From contig JAFLBF010000004.1 in NCBI GenBank assembly GCA_017303895.1, positions 84,920-148,919 of the forward strand: DNA of 64,000 nucleotides. The letters run 5' to 3'. The notes below the pieces were generated by a model. It saw only the letters and a program-made list of their open reading frames with translations, did not search any database and was not told the DNA's origin. Positions 26,629 through 35,618 of the stretch are shown here, one piece after another. This stretch comes from Bacteroidota bacterium (lineage in GTDB: Bacteria > Bacteroidota > Bacteroidia > 2-12-FULL-35-15). Numbering within the stretch: position 1 is the stretch's first letter; each line of letters begins with the position of its first letter. A program made the position numbers and the translations under genes.

Positions 26629-29313
26629 TTAGTTCAAATTCTTTTTTACAGCTTTTTCAACTACTCCATTACGTTCAACAATAACAGCATTTTGTTTTTC
26701 ATTGATATTGATCTTACCTTTTGAAGGATAGATAAAGTAATACTTATTAAATCCTTCTACCGCATCTGGAGCAGCAAAAATTGGAATAAAATTGTGTGCA
26801 TTACAGAATTTCACCAACTCCGGACGGTTCTGCTTATCGATCGTTGCAACCTCATCAATAAACAAGGTGATCTTGTTTTGCTCATCAGTGATCGCTAAAC
26901 GGTTGATGATCGCCATAATGATCACCAAACGGATCATACGGTCAGTTCCATCCGACTCTACCTGGTTAGCTAAATCCACACGCTTTTCAGTTCCTTTGAT
27001 CTCTAACAATAACTCAATATTGAATAACTCATCAAAATGAACTTTTTTACCACTATCTAAATACGTGTTTAACACTTTTAAGTTCTCTGACTGATCAAAA
27101 TCAAAGCTCATCTGACCGTTAAACTCTTGGATAGAAGAGATCTGTTTCAATTCACCTAAAATTCGCTCATTATCGATCAGATCGATCTTTAATGACTCGA
27201 TATTAGAGATACGCGTAGTAGCTAATTTTGTATTGAATTTGTTATAAACAAATTGTTTAAATTCTTCATAACGCTTGATCAAAGTAAATGCAGGGTTTGC
27301 AAATTGTGTGGAGATAGATGATAACAATCCATCAATACTTCTTTCTTTATCACTTAAACAAGCGATCTCCTCTTCCACAAACTTAATAAACTCTTCTTCA
27401 TCGGCAATACTGCTGCGTAAGCGATATTTTAAATTCTCGAACGTTAGATCCTTATTTGTTTTTAGATCATGACGATCTTTTTGATGGATCTGGATCTTCG
27501 AATAGATGTAATCTAAATTATCATTTGTTTCGTATTCGCGCGGTTCTACATCAATGCCCTCCAACTCCAGCTTACGGTCTTTCAATTCTTTTACACGCAA
27601 TTCCAAATTACGTTTCTCCTCATTCAATTTATCCAACATGATCTGTTTCGAAGCGATCTCTTTCACCAATTCATTCAAATGAAGTTCTAACTCTTTTTTA
27701 TCCTCATTCAAATTCTTGATCTCTTCAAAGATACCTTTCAAAGCACGCTCTAATTGAGGTTTCGTTTCAATCGCTTTGATCTTTTCTTTGATCACCTCGA
27801 TCTCACCCAAAATTGATTTTAATTTAAAATCAGTTTTTTCTTTATCAACAACAGTTCTTAAAAGTTCTTCTGTTTGCTTTTTCTCTAACTGAAGCGACTT
27901 TAACTCTTCTTTTAATTCCTTAACTGATCTGAATTCAGTTAATTCTAAACCTTTTGTAATATCGATCTCACCATCAAAAATAGTCATCAATTTTTCAGAA
28001 ATCTTCTTGATCGGCTTCTTGATCTGCTTACTAGGTAAACTCATTACTTGTTCCGACAATACAGCATTTAACAATTGTTTTGCTTTTTCATCATCGGTGA
28101 TCTTGTGGATCAATAAGTTGTTATAATTTTCAATCTGATTCTCTACCGATGCGATCTTATCATTCAACTTTTCTAAGCGGAACTCTAAATGCTTACTCGA
28201 TAATTTTTGAGATTCGATGGTTGTTAAACGTGTTTCAATTTCCTTACGCTCTTTATCTAGATTTTTTAAGGATTCTTTTAAAAACTCAATGCTTTCAAAC
28301 TTATTGATCTCATCCAACTCATGTTGCTTTTCGTTCAAGTAGTTGGTCTTGTTCTTGATCTCGGCATTCTTTTCACCGATATACGAAGCGAAGTTCAACT
28401 CTTTTGGCTTTAAGATCTCATTGATCTCATTGTGAATAGCAGCGATATGGCGACCGCGTTCTACAGAAGAGATCTCCAGTTCCGGGATAGCACTTGTATA
28501 AGCATTATTGAAAGCATACAACAATTCAGAAACGATCACCGTTTTTGATTGGTGCATTTTTACCAACTCACGGAATTCAAGAAAATCGGTTCTAACCGAC
28601 TTGATACTCTTGATCTCCTCATTGATGCGCAACAAGTCGATAATGTCTTTTTTATTCTTTTGAGAGAAGTTCAATCCTTCATTCTCACGGTTATCCGCAA
28701 TGATCAACGATTCTTTCAAGGTCTTGTTGGTGATCAATTTAGAATTGATCAAATAACGATAAACCTTTGAGAAGTTATTACTCAAGCCGTCTGCCTTCAC
28801 CGTATCTTCCAACCAAACAACAGCATTGTTTTTATTTCCACGATGGTACACATGGTTGAACACATCCGATTTTGTAGCAAACTTGCTATGCAATACCCCA
28901 CGCTGGATCAAACGCTCCAATACCTCATCAAAACTCAACAAACGCTGATGCGCTCCTTCATTCTCAAAAAAGTATTCCTCGTTGTATTCACTTTCGATCT
29001 TATAATACTCCAACTCCCCATCTGTATTGCGTTTTACAAGAATACAGTAGTAGCCCATTTTGTTGATCTCGAAGATCAAAAAACTTTTGTTATGTGTCGG
29101 AAAGTAGTGATGAATGGTTTCTTTATCGCCTTTACGCTGACCGGAGAATGACATTTTTTGTCCATCTACCACAAACAAGAAGTTTAGTGCGTAGATCAAG
29201 GTACTTTTACCAATATTGTTCGGTCCCACCAATTGGATAGAATCACAATTGTCCAGCTTCATTTCGGCTTTGCCGTAACCTTTCGAGTTAATTAAAGAGA
29301 TTCGTGTTAGCAT
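26629..29313 (-). CDS. MukB/MksB/JetC-like SMC-type ATPase
   Basis: An 894-residue SMC-like ATPase. The N-terminal head has the Walker A motif GPNNIGKST (residues 30-38). A long helical region rich in Lys/Glu/Leu (~270-620) provides the coiled coils. The C-terminal head has a signature-like SDGTDR (787-792), in place of the usual LSGGE/Q, and Walker B TLFIDEVATID (Asp820, Glu821). MukB is about 1480 residues and MksB about 900-950, so the size fits MksB. Two kleisin/MukE-like genes follow immediately, so a loop-extruding condensin or plasmid-defence complex is likely. No TOPRIM nuclease (JetD/MksG) gene is adjacent. An alternative is another AAA/Rad50-like coiled-coil ATPase, but the trio makes that less likely. 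Confidence 0.75.
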   Translation of the reverse strand: MLTRISLINSKGYGKAEMKLDNCDSIQLVGPNNIGKSTLIYALNFLFVVDGQKMSFSGQRKGDKETIHHYFPTHNKSFLIFEINKMGYYCILVKRNTDGELEYYKIESEYNEEYFFENEGAHQRLLSFDEVLERLIQRGVLHSKFATKSDVFNHVYHRGNKNNAVVWLEDTVKADGLSNNFSKVYRYLINSKLITNKTLKESLIIADNRENEGLNFSQKNKKDIIDLLRINEEIKSIKSVRTDFLEFRELVKMHQSKTVIVSELLYAFNNAYTSAIPELEISSVERGRHIAAIHNEINEILKPKELNFASYIGEKNAEIKNKTNYLNEKQHELDEINKFESIEFLKESLKNLDKERKEIETRLTTIESQKLSSKHLEFRLEKLNDKIASVENQIENYNNLLIHKITDDEKAKQLLNAVLSEQVMSLPSKQIKKPIKKISEKLMTIFDGEIDITKGLELTEFRSVKELKEELKSLQLEKKQTEELLRTVVDKEKTDFKLKSILGEIEVIKEKIKAIETKPQLERALKGIFEEIKNLNEDKKELELHLNELVKEIASKQIMLDKLNEEKRNLELRVKELKDRKLELEGIDVEPREYETNDNLDYIYSKIQIHQKDRHDLKTNKDLTFENLKYRLRSSIADEEEFIKFVEEEIACLSDKERSIDGLLSSISTQFANPAFTLIKRYEEFKQFVYNKFNTKLATTRISNIESLKIDLIDNERILGELKQISSIQEFNGQMSFDFDQSENLKVLNTYLDSGKKVHFDELFNIELLLEIKGTEKRVDLANQVESDGTDRMIRLVIIMAIINRLAITDEQNKITLFIDEVATIDKQNRPELVKFCNAHNFIPIFAAPDAVEGFNKYYFIYPSKGKININEKQNAVIVERNGVVEKAVKKNLN

Positions 29314-29496
29314 CGTATATCTGTTTCAAATTTTGTTTGATACTCAAATATACTTGAATGCTTTGTGCTATGGATTAGAGCATTTTACTGTTAATAACAA
29401 ACACTTGATTTTATTGAACTTGAGGCTTTTTTTGTTGAAAAAAAGAAAGTTTTTAGAATTATTAACAGGTATTGAAAATGCCGTTTTTTTTTCGTA
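29314..29496. other. AT-rich intergenic region upstream of the condensin-like operon
   Basis: 183 bases between mtaB and the SMC-like gene, both on the minus strand. A minus-strand TATATTTG (29345-29352) matches the -7 consensus but has no TTG at the usual distance. I see no convincing gene or hairpin. Confidence 0.4.
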
Positions 29497-30828
29497 TCAA
29501 TGTGATACAGGTTCCTCTTGCAGGATCTCTACCAATACTTGTCCATCTGCATCCAGCTCTTTTAATTTCACCATCTTTAACTGGTTAACTAAAGAGGCAT
29601 CATAAGGTGTTTTTACTTTAATATAGTTATCGGTAAAACCATGCATAAAACCTTCTTTATTGTCGCCCTCAAACAGCACCACACGACTTTCTCCTAAGTG
29701 CTGCTCATAAAAATGACGTAACTTTTTAGCTGATAAGATGCGAAGCATTTTATTGCGCTTCTTACGTATAGCAACAGGAACAACTTCTTTTATTGCAAGA
29801 GCATCCGTATTATCGCGTTCTGAATAGGTAAACACGTGCAAATAGGAAATATCCAATTCGTTTAGAAAATTATAGGTATCCAGAAAATCTTCATCAGTCT
29901 CCCCCGGAAAGCCAACGATCACATCCACACCGATACAACAGTGCGGCATCAGCGCTTTTATCTTGGCAACCCTGTCACTGTATAATTCGCGCAAATAACG
30001 TCTGCGCATCACTTTTAATATCTTATTACTTCCTGATTGAAGCGGAATATGAAAATGAGGAACAAAACGCTTAGAGGCTGCAACAAACTCAATCACTTTA
30101 TCATTCAACAAGTTTGGCTCAATGGAGGAAATACGGAAACGCTCTATCCCTTCTACCTGATCCAGCTCTTGAACCAGATCTAAAAATGTTTCTTGCTTAC
30201 GATTTCCTTCTTTGCTGGCATTATTGCCAAAATCACCCAAATTCACTCCTGTTAATACGATCTCTTTTACATCCTGCTTGGCAATATCATGAGCATTTTT
30301 TACAGCATTGGCAACACTATCACTTCTGCTGGCTCCACGTGCCAAAGGTATGGTACAAAAAGAACAACTGTAATCACAACCATCTTGCACTTTCAAGAAT
30401 ACGCGTGTCCGGTCGCCAAAAGAATAGGAATCCACAAAAAAATCAGCTTCTTCGATCTCACAGCTAAACACTTCTGCCTTGGAACGCTTATTCAGATCAC
30501 TCAAATAATTCAATAACTTGAATTTTTCTGAGGCACCAAGCACAAGGTCCACTCCATCAATATTTGCGATCTCCTCGGGTTTTAATTGCGCATAGCATCC
30601 CACCACCACTACGTAGGCTTCAGGTGAAACAGAGAGTGCGTTTTTCACGATCTGTTTACACTCCTTATCGGCATTGGCTGTTACAGAGCATGTATTAATG
30701 ACATATACATCGCTGGGAGCAGTAAAATCTACTTTTTCATAGCCATTCTGCTGAAATAAACGGGCAATGGTACTTGTTTCTGAAAAGTTGAGTTTACAAC
30801 CTAAGGTATGGAATGCTACTTTTTTCAT
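29497..30828 (-). CDS. mtaB: tRNA t6A37 methylthiotransferase MtaB
   Basis: A 443-residue radical-SAM enzyme that turns t6A37 into ms2t6A37 in tRNAs decoding ANN codons. The N-terminal UPF0004 domain binds one iron-sulfur cluster through Cys in AFHTLGCKLN, VINTCSVTA and VVGCYAQ. The radical-SAM cluster is bound by CDYSCSFC (CxxxCxxC). A TRAM-like C-terminal segment ends the protein. The opening FHTLGCKLNFSET and TCSVTxxAD favour MtaB over MiaB or RimO. I place the start at the ATG at 30828 (MKKVAFHTLG); an upstream in-frame ATG at 30882 would add 18 residues without family resemblance. The gene is monocistronic upstream of the condensin operon. Confidence 0.92.
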   Translation of the reverse strand: MKKVAFHTLGCKLNFSETSTIARLFQQNGYEKVDFTAPSDVYVINTCSVTANADKECKQIVKNALSVSPEAYVVVVGCYAQLKPEEIANIDGVDLVLGASEKFKLLNYLSDLNKRSKAEVFSCEIEEADFFVDSYSFGDRTRVFLKVQDGCDYSCSFCTIPLARGASRSDSVANAVKNAHDIAKQDVKEIVLTGVNLGDFGNNASKEGNRKQETFLDLVQELDQVEGIERFRISSIEPNLLNDKVIEFVAASKRFVPHFHIPLQSGSNKILKVMRRRYLRELYSDRVAKIKALMPHCCIGVDVIVGFPGETDEDFLDTYNFLNELDISYLHVFTYSERDNTDALAIKEVVPVAIRKKRNKMLRILSAKKLRHFYEQHLGESRVVLFEGDNKEGFMHGFTDNYIKVKTPYDASLVNQLKMVKLKELDADGQVLVEILQEEPVSH

Positions 30829-30939
30829 TTTTTTAACAGATGGCGAAATTACTAATATTTCCCGACATTGCACGTCATCCATTCATACAAGATATTTGAC
30901 CATTAGTGTAATCCATGCAACTATTTAAGCGTTTGTAAG

Positions 30940-30947
30940 TACTTTTG
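30940..30947 (+). promoter_or_regulatory. Candidate -7 element for the DUF5916 gene
   Basis: TACTTTTG matches TAnnTTTG and lies 10 bases before the ATG at 30958, so the transcript would be nearly leaderless. No TTG is found at the usual -33 distance. Confidence 0.35.
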
Positions 30948-30957
30948 CTTACGAAGA

Positions 30958-33393
30958 ATGAATTTGAAAAAGCTAAACCTCATATTATTTGTCTTTTTGA
31001 TGGCTATATCTGTTTATGGAATTGCTCCTAAACAAGTAAAGGCGATCAGGATCCCCAGCTCTCCAAAAATTGACGGAGTGTTAGATGAGGAAGCCTGGAA
31101 AAGTGCTGAATTAGCAAGCGATTTTATTCAGCGCTCCCCTACACCGGGAATCAATGCAAACAAGAAGACAGAAGTTCGGATCATATATGATGATGCAGCC
31201 ATTTACATTGGTGCTATGATGTATGATGAAAAACCTGACAGTATTCTTCGTGAGTTGACTACCCGCGACAATGAAGCCAATGCCGACCTATTCGGATTTG
31301 TTATTGATACGTATAACGATGACCTTAATGGTTATGGTTTCTTTGTTTCTGCGGCCAATGTTCAAATTGATGCCCGATATTCTTCGGGTGGCAACCAGGA
31401 TTTTAACTGGGATGCTGTTTGGTTTAGTCAAACCAAAATTAATGAACAAGGCTGGGTAGCAGAATTTAAGATCCCATACGCTGCATTACGTTTCCCAAAA
31501 GTTGACAAACAAAATTGGGGCATCAACTTTTTAAGAAAAGTGAGGAGAACAAGAGAAGATTCTTTCTGGAATGAGGTGAATCCGCAAGTAAATGGATTTG
31601 TAAATCAATTTGGTGACATTACTGGCATAGAAAATATCAAATCGCCTTTGCGCTTATCCATTACCCCCTACGTATCCGCTTATCTTGAAAATTACCCATA
31701 TAACCAAACCGGAAAAAGCAATAACAGCTATTCCTTCAATGGTGGTATGGACATTAAATATGGTATCAACGAAAGTTTCACACTCGATATGACCTTGGTT
31801 CCCGATTTCGGACAAGTGCAAAGTGATAATAGAGTTTTAAATCTATCACCATTTGAAGTACAATACAACGAGAACAGGCAATTCTTTACCGAAGGAACAG
31901 AACTCTTTAACCGTGCTGAACTTTTTTATTCGAGAAGGATCGGTGGTGAACCACTTAATTATTACAAACCCTATTCAGAGTTGAATGAGAATGAATATGT
32001 AAAAGAGAATCCGGGAACATCGCAGTTATTGAATGCCACCAAAATTTCCGGAAGAACACAAAAGGGTTTAGGGATCGGTTTTTTTAATGCCACTTCCAAA
32101 CCAATGTTTGCAACAATATCCGACTCACTCGGAAACACAAGAAAAGTAGAGACATCACCACTTACCAATTACAACATTCTGGTATTCGACCAGTCGCTCA
32201 AAAACAATTCATACATCAGCTTGATCAACACCAATGTTACCCGCAATGGCTCCGATTACGATGCCAATGTTACAGGAACTGAATTTAAATTCGCGAACAA
32301 GAATAACACCTATGCCATCAATGGAAATGGTGCATTAAGTCAATTGTTTTTTGCAGATTCTACTCCGGTATTGGGATACAAATACTTTGTCAATTTGGGT
32401 AAGATCAGCGGACAATGGCAATATGGAGGAAATATCTCGGTTAAAAGCGATAAGTACGATCCGAATGATCTAGGCATTCAGTTTCAAAACAACACCCTGG
32501 AAACGTATATCTACGGCAGCTACAATATCTTTAAACCGGTTTGGCGTATTACGAATTTAAGAGCCGAATTAGGGACAGGGTACTCCCGTTTATATAAACC
32601 CGGAATGTTATGGAACTACAATATTTGGGGTGATGTGTACACTAACTTCAGAAACTTCTTATCTATGGGTGGCGGTTTCAATCTGGAACCGATCATTACC
32701 TACGATCATTGGGAACCACGTATAACAGGCCGTTATTATGAATATCCAAAAGATTACATGGGTTATTACTGGATATCCACTGACTATCGCAAAAAATTCG
32801 CGATCGATGTTTCGGTAAATTATAAATACTTTGAAGAAAACAATCGATATAACTTCTTGTTTAATGTTTCACCAAGATACCGTGCAAGTAATAGATTATT
32901 GTTCGTGTACAACATCAATAGAGAATACCTCAATGATGATATTGGATTTGTGAACTATGATGCGACTGAAGATGTGATCACTTTCGGAAGAAGAAATTTA
33001 GAAACCATCACCAACACATTGAGTGTTGATTATAAATTCACCAGCTTGATGGCATTAACATTACGTGCCCGTCATTATTGGTCGAAAGCCGATTACCAGC
33101 AATATTATACATTAAGCGACAAAGGAAAATTATTTGATTCTCCTTTATATGCCGGAAATTCAAACGTTAATTTTAATGCGTTTAATATTGATCTTGTTTA
33201 CAGATGGAGATTTTCTCCAGGTAGTGAAGTGAGTATCGTATGGAAAAACTCTATCTATACGTTCGGTCAGGAGATCGTTCGCAGTTATGCAAAAAATGCA
33301 GATATGATGTTTAACTCTCCACAAACAAACAGTTTCTCCATAAAACTACTTTACTATTTAGATTACTCTATGATAAAGAGAAGAAATAAATAG
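30958..33393 (+). CDS. DUF5916 outer-membrane protein with CBM9-like N-terminal domain
   Basis: An 811-residue exported protein. After a signal peptide (~1-22), residues ~28-230 form a CBM9-like carbohydrate-binding domain, with the typical PKIDGVLDEEAW start and WVAEFKIPYAALRF end. The remainder (~235-811) alternates short aromatic beta strands and ends in an aromatic/hydrophobic strand, as in the DUF5916 outer-membrane beta-barrels widespread in Bacteroidota. EVQYNENRQFFTEGTELF is a typical DUF5916 segment. Substrate and role are unknown; some members sit with peptidases or sugar-uptake genes, but none is next to this one. The Rieske gene follows after only 11 bases. Confidence 0.85.
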   Translation: MNLKKLNLILFVFLMAISVYGIAPKQVKAIRIPSSPKIDGVLDEEAWKSAELASDFIQRSPTPGINANKKTEVRIIYDDAAIYIGAMMYDEKPDSILRELTTRDNEANADLFGFVIDTYNDDLNGYGFFVSAANVQIDARYSSGGNQDFNWDAVWFSQTKINEQGWVAEFKIPYAALRFPKVDKQNWGINFLRKVRRTREDSFWNEVNPQVNGFVNQFGDITGIENIKSPLRLSITPYVSAYLENYPYNQTGKSNNSYSFNGGMDIKYGINESFTLDMTLVPDFGQVQSDNRVLNLSPFEVQYNENRQFFTEGTELFNRAELFYSRRIGGEPLNYYKPYSELNENEYVKENPGTSQLLNATKISGRTQKGLGIGFFNATSKPMFATISDSLGNTRKVETSPLTNYNILVFDQSLKNNSYISLINTNVTRNGSDYDANVTGTEFKFANKNNTYAINGNGALSQLFFADSTPVLGYKYFVNLGKISGQWQYGGNISVKSDKYDPNDLGIQFQNNTLETYIYGSYNIFKPVWRITNLRAELGTGYSRLYKPGMLWNYNIWGDVYTNFRNFLSMGGGFNLEPIITYDHWEPRITGRYYEYPKDYMGYYWISTDYRKKFAIDVSVNYKYFEENNRYNFLFNVSPRYRASNRLLFVYNINREYLNDDIGFVNYDATEDVITFGRRNLETITNTLSVDYKFTSLMALTLRARHYWSKADYQQYYTLSDKGKLFDSPLYAGNSNVNFNAFNIDLVYRWRFSPGSEVSIVWKNSIYTFGQEIVRSYAKNADMMFNSPQTNSFSIKLLYYLDYSMIKRRNK

Positions 33394-33404
33394 TACCTTG
33401 CTAT

Positions 33405-33767
33405 ATGTTTTTCAAAAAACAAATACACTGGCATAAATTATTCGAGAATGAAGCTGCAGCCAACAACTTTGTCAAAAAAGGAGGGTTGAACAGCATGAAC
33501 ATTGGCAATAAAAAGATCTGTATTGCCAATACTTCTGAAGGCTTTTTTGCTATACAAGACAAATGTCCGCACAATGGTGCATCACTTAGCAGAGGACATT
33601 GCACCAACGAAAACTCTGTTGTTTGTCCTGTTCACCGATACCACTTCGATCTTAAAACCGGACGGGCAAAAAGTGGTGGTGGCGATTGTGCCGACACCTA
33701 CCCGATAGAGATCCGCGAAGACGGAGTTTACATCGGATTAACCGAAACCATCTGGAAATTATTTTAA
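33405..33767 (+). CDS. Rieske [2Fe-2S] ferredoxin-like protein
   Basis: A 120-residue soluble protein consisting of one Rieske domain. Box 1 is CPHNGA (Cys54, His56) and box 2 is CPVHRY (Cys74, His77), giving the complete Cys2His2 ligand set for a [2Fe-2S] cluster. It resembles the small ferredoxin components of dioxygenases or nitrite-reductase small subunits and would pass electrons in the cytoplasm. No oxygenase partner is adjacent, so its redox partner is unknown. The close spacing behind the DUF5916 gene suggests cotranscription but not a shared function. Confidence 0.9.
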   Translation: MFFKKQIHWHKLFENEAAANNFVKKGGLNSMNIGNKKICIANTSEGFFAIQDKCPHNGASLSRGHCTNENSVVCPVHRYHFDLKTGRAKSGGGDCADTYPIEIREDGVYIGLTETIWKLF

Positions 33768-33820
33768 CACACATGTAACTTTCCGGCATTTCTCCGTTAT
33801 GAATAAAACGTTCTTAAAAA

Positions 33821-33826
33821 AGGAGG
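33821..33826 (+). promoter_or_regulatory. Perfect Shine-Dalgarno site
   Basis: AGGAGG four bases before the ATG at 33831. Strong Shine-Dalgarno sites are rare in Bacteroidota and I saw none as strong before the other starts in this window. It fixes the start of the following gene. Confidence 0.7.
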
Positions 33827-33830
33827 AATC

Positions 33831-34691
33831 ATGAAACCCACAACATCTATTCAATGGTTGTTCACTGCTGCAACCATTTGCGCTTCACCTGTACTTTCAT
33901 ACGGAAGCATCTCTATTGAAGAGGCCGCTAAACGCGGACTCATCAAGCTGATCATTAAAAGCAAAGGTGGATACACAGGTAAAGTCATTGAAATGAAGAT
34001 CAAAAACAATACTCCTAACACGATCAATTTAAAATTGGAAGCAGGCAGGCGACTGGATTCAAAGGACAACAAACAGCAAGATATTCTGGTAACACAAGCT
34101 CAGGAAATGATCGTGTACGGCAATCAGCAAAAGAACTTACCGGTGAATGGAATGTGCTGCCAGGCTGGAAATTCCTGTCCTGTAAAGAATGCCGACTATG
34201 CGGTTGGGATAATGGCTGATAGTAATCTCATCAAGCTTGCTCAATTCATTGATAAAAATAATTATTACGAAAACTATACTGCGCAACAAGCAGTATGGTG
34301 CATCTCTGATAACAAATCGATTGCTTCTATCTACGGTGGCGATGAAGCGATCGTTAAAGGTCTAAGAAACTACGTTTCAGAGGTAACAGGCCGGCCGATC
34401 CCCAGCTATAATATTACTTACCGCCAAATGGACGAAATTACAGTTATCGGGAAACCTTTAAAAATTGAAGGAATATTTGATTATAAACTAAATGCAACAG
34501 GGCACGTAACACTTGCTATTTACAATGCGTCCGGAGAATTGGTGCAGCTTGTTTTCAAAGACATTGCACATGATGTGGGTGAACATAAGATCTATTACAC
34601 CTTTAGAACAAAAGATCTTCCGGAAGGAACCTATTATGCCCGTATGACAAATGAAGGACGATTTGAAAAAGAATTGAAGATCGAATTTTGA
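33831..34691 (+). CDS. Secreted protein with Cys-rich central domain and FlgD-like C-terminus
   Basis: A 286-residue exported protein (signal peptide ~1-24, ending LSYGS). Residues ~30-100 form a small beta domain (GKVIEMKIKNNTPNTINLKL). Residues ~105-185 hold GMCCQAGNSCP (Cys109, Cys110, Cys116) and YTAQQAVWCISDN (Cys157). The latter looks like the QxAIW helix of thioester-type surface domains, and the Cys/Gln pair could form such a bond, but this is speculative. Residues ~205-286 form an FlgD/T9SS-like Ig module (GEHKIYYTFRTKDLPEGTYY). I do not recognise a named family. A perfect Shine-Dalgarno site precedes it, and a bidirectional terminator follows. Confidence 0.6.
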   Translation: MKPTTSIQWLFTAATICASPVLSYGSISIEEAAKRGLIKLIIKSKGGYTGKVIEMKIKNNTPNTINLKLEAGRRLDSKDNKQQDILVTQAQEMIVYGNQQKNLPVNGMCCQAGNSCPVKNADYAVGIMADSNLIKLAQFIDKNNYYENYTAQQAVWCISDNKSIASIYGGDEAIVKGLRNYVSEVTGRPIPSYNITYRQMDEITVIGKPLKIEGIFDYKLNATGHVTLAIYNASGELVQLVFKDIAHDVGEHKIYYTFRTKDLPEGTYYARMTNEGRFEKELKIEF

Positions 34692-34698
34692 TATAAAC

Positions 34699-34733
34699 AG
34701 AAACGGAGTAATAACTACTCCGTTTCTTTATTA
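34699..34733. terminator. Bidirectional terminator overlapping the 3' end of the minus-strand gene
   Basis: The stem AGAAACGGAGTA (34699-34710) pairs with TACTCCGTTTCT (34716-34727), 12 bp, loop ATAAC, followed by TTATT. The right arm lies inside the last codons of the convergent gene, which ends at 34715. Confidence 0.8.
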
Positions 34734-35530
34734 TAGGTTCCTTCGGTAATATTTACTCCATCCTTATAAAAATAGATCCCACCCCAAGCATATTCCTCCT
34801 TTTTGTATTCATAAGGCACATCGTTAATTTTCACAATAATAATGGTGATCTTTAATCGATCGCGCTGAATCACTTTTTCTTCCTTATTCTTTACAATTGG
34901 TTTCTGAGGAACATCAGGTACCACCACCACCGGCTTTGGCTTCTCCGGCTCAGGCTTATATTCAGGCTGTTTCACTTCCACTGGAATTGGATTGCTAACT
35001 GGCTTTGGAGTTTCTACTTTTGGTTTTGGTTTAGGATTCGCTTCCGCCTTTTTTTGCATCACTTTTGCCTGCTCTATGTATTCCGTATCAAAATCAAAAT
35101 CTCCCGCAGTATAGCTATACTTTATCTTCCCTACGGGCTGTGTGTAGGATATTTCCTGATCTTCGGGCTGTTTATTCAATGTGATCGTAGCATCGAACTT
35201 AGCGAACTCTTCTTTTTCACGCCCTGCCGGCACATCAGCATTTACGATAACACTTTTGCTGATATAATTCGGCTTGGTTACTGTCACCAGGTATTCTCCT
35301 CCCAGATCAAATTCGACTAAATACTTTGACTTATTCGGGTTGATCGTACGGTAGGTAGCACCTCCCTTGGTAATGGTTACCCACACATTGGTTAGGTCAC
35401 CGTCATTAATATCAAGGATCAAACGAACATTAAATTTTTGTGTTTGTGACCAGGCAGAAAACGAAAAGAAGATCAAAACAAAAAATATCTTGATCTTGGA
35501 AGGAGTACGAAAATGTTCTTGAATGGTCAT
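34715..35530 (-). CDS. Hypothetical secreted protein with carboxypeptidase-regulatory-like domain and Pro/Lys-rich linker
   Basis: A 271-residue protein when started at the ATG at 35530, which places a good signal peptide near the start (FFVLIFFSFSAWSQ); an in-frame ATG at 35578 would add 16 residues. Residues ~30-120 look like a beta-sandwich (VWVTITKGGATYRTI ... YLVTVTKPNYISKSVIV), similar to carboxypeptidase-regulatory domains. Then a region rich in Lys-Pro and Val-Pro pairs (~155-215) and a short C-terminal domain (LKITIIIVKINDVPYEYKK). The Pro-rich linker suggests a spacer across the periplasm or surface. No catalytic motif is visible. Function is unknown. A promoter in the divergent region has not been recognised. 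Confidence 0.6.
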   Translation of the reverse strand: MTIQEHFRTPSKIKIFFVLIFFSFSAWSQTQKFNVRLILDINDGDLTNVWVTITKGGATYRTINPNKSKYLVEFDLGGEYLVTVTKPNYISKSVIVNADVPAGREKEEFAKFDATITLNKQPEDQEISYTQPVGKIKYSYTAGDFDFDTEYIEQAKVMQKKAEANPKPKPKVETPKPVSNPIPVEVKQPEYKPEPEKPKPVVVVPDVPQKPIVKNKEEKVIQRDRLKITIIIVKINDVPYEYKKEEYAWGGIYFYKDGVNITEGTYNKETE

Positions 35531-35565
35531 TATTATTGCAAAATTATGAAAATATTTCCAGTCGC

Positions 35566-35599
35566 TTGAAATAAGCATATGCTTAATACCTTAACTTTG
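35566..35599 (+). promoter_or_regulatory. Candidate promoter for the inositol-monophosphatase family gene
   Basis: TTG (35566-35568), 23 bases, then TAACTTTG (35592-35599), a full match to TAnnTTTG. The predicted RNA start lies about a dozen bases before the ATG at 35619. Confidence 0.5.
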
Positions 35600-35618
35600 T
35601 ATCAAACAATAAAAAATT

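Noticed and set aside
24917-29313. A complete Wadjet (JetABCD) plasmid-defence system
   Set aside because: A TOPRIM nuclease gene (JetD) is absent on either side, and the gene order differs from JetABCD. I report a condensin-like trio instead.
29497-30882. Longer mtaB starting at 30882
   Set aside because: The extra 18 residues do not fit the family; MKKVAFHTLGCKLN at 30828 is the usual N-terminus.
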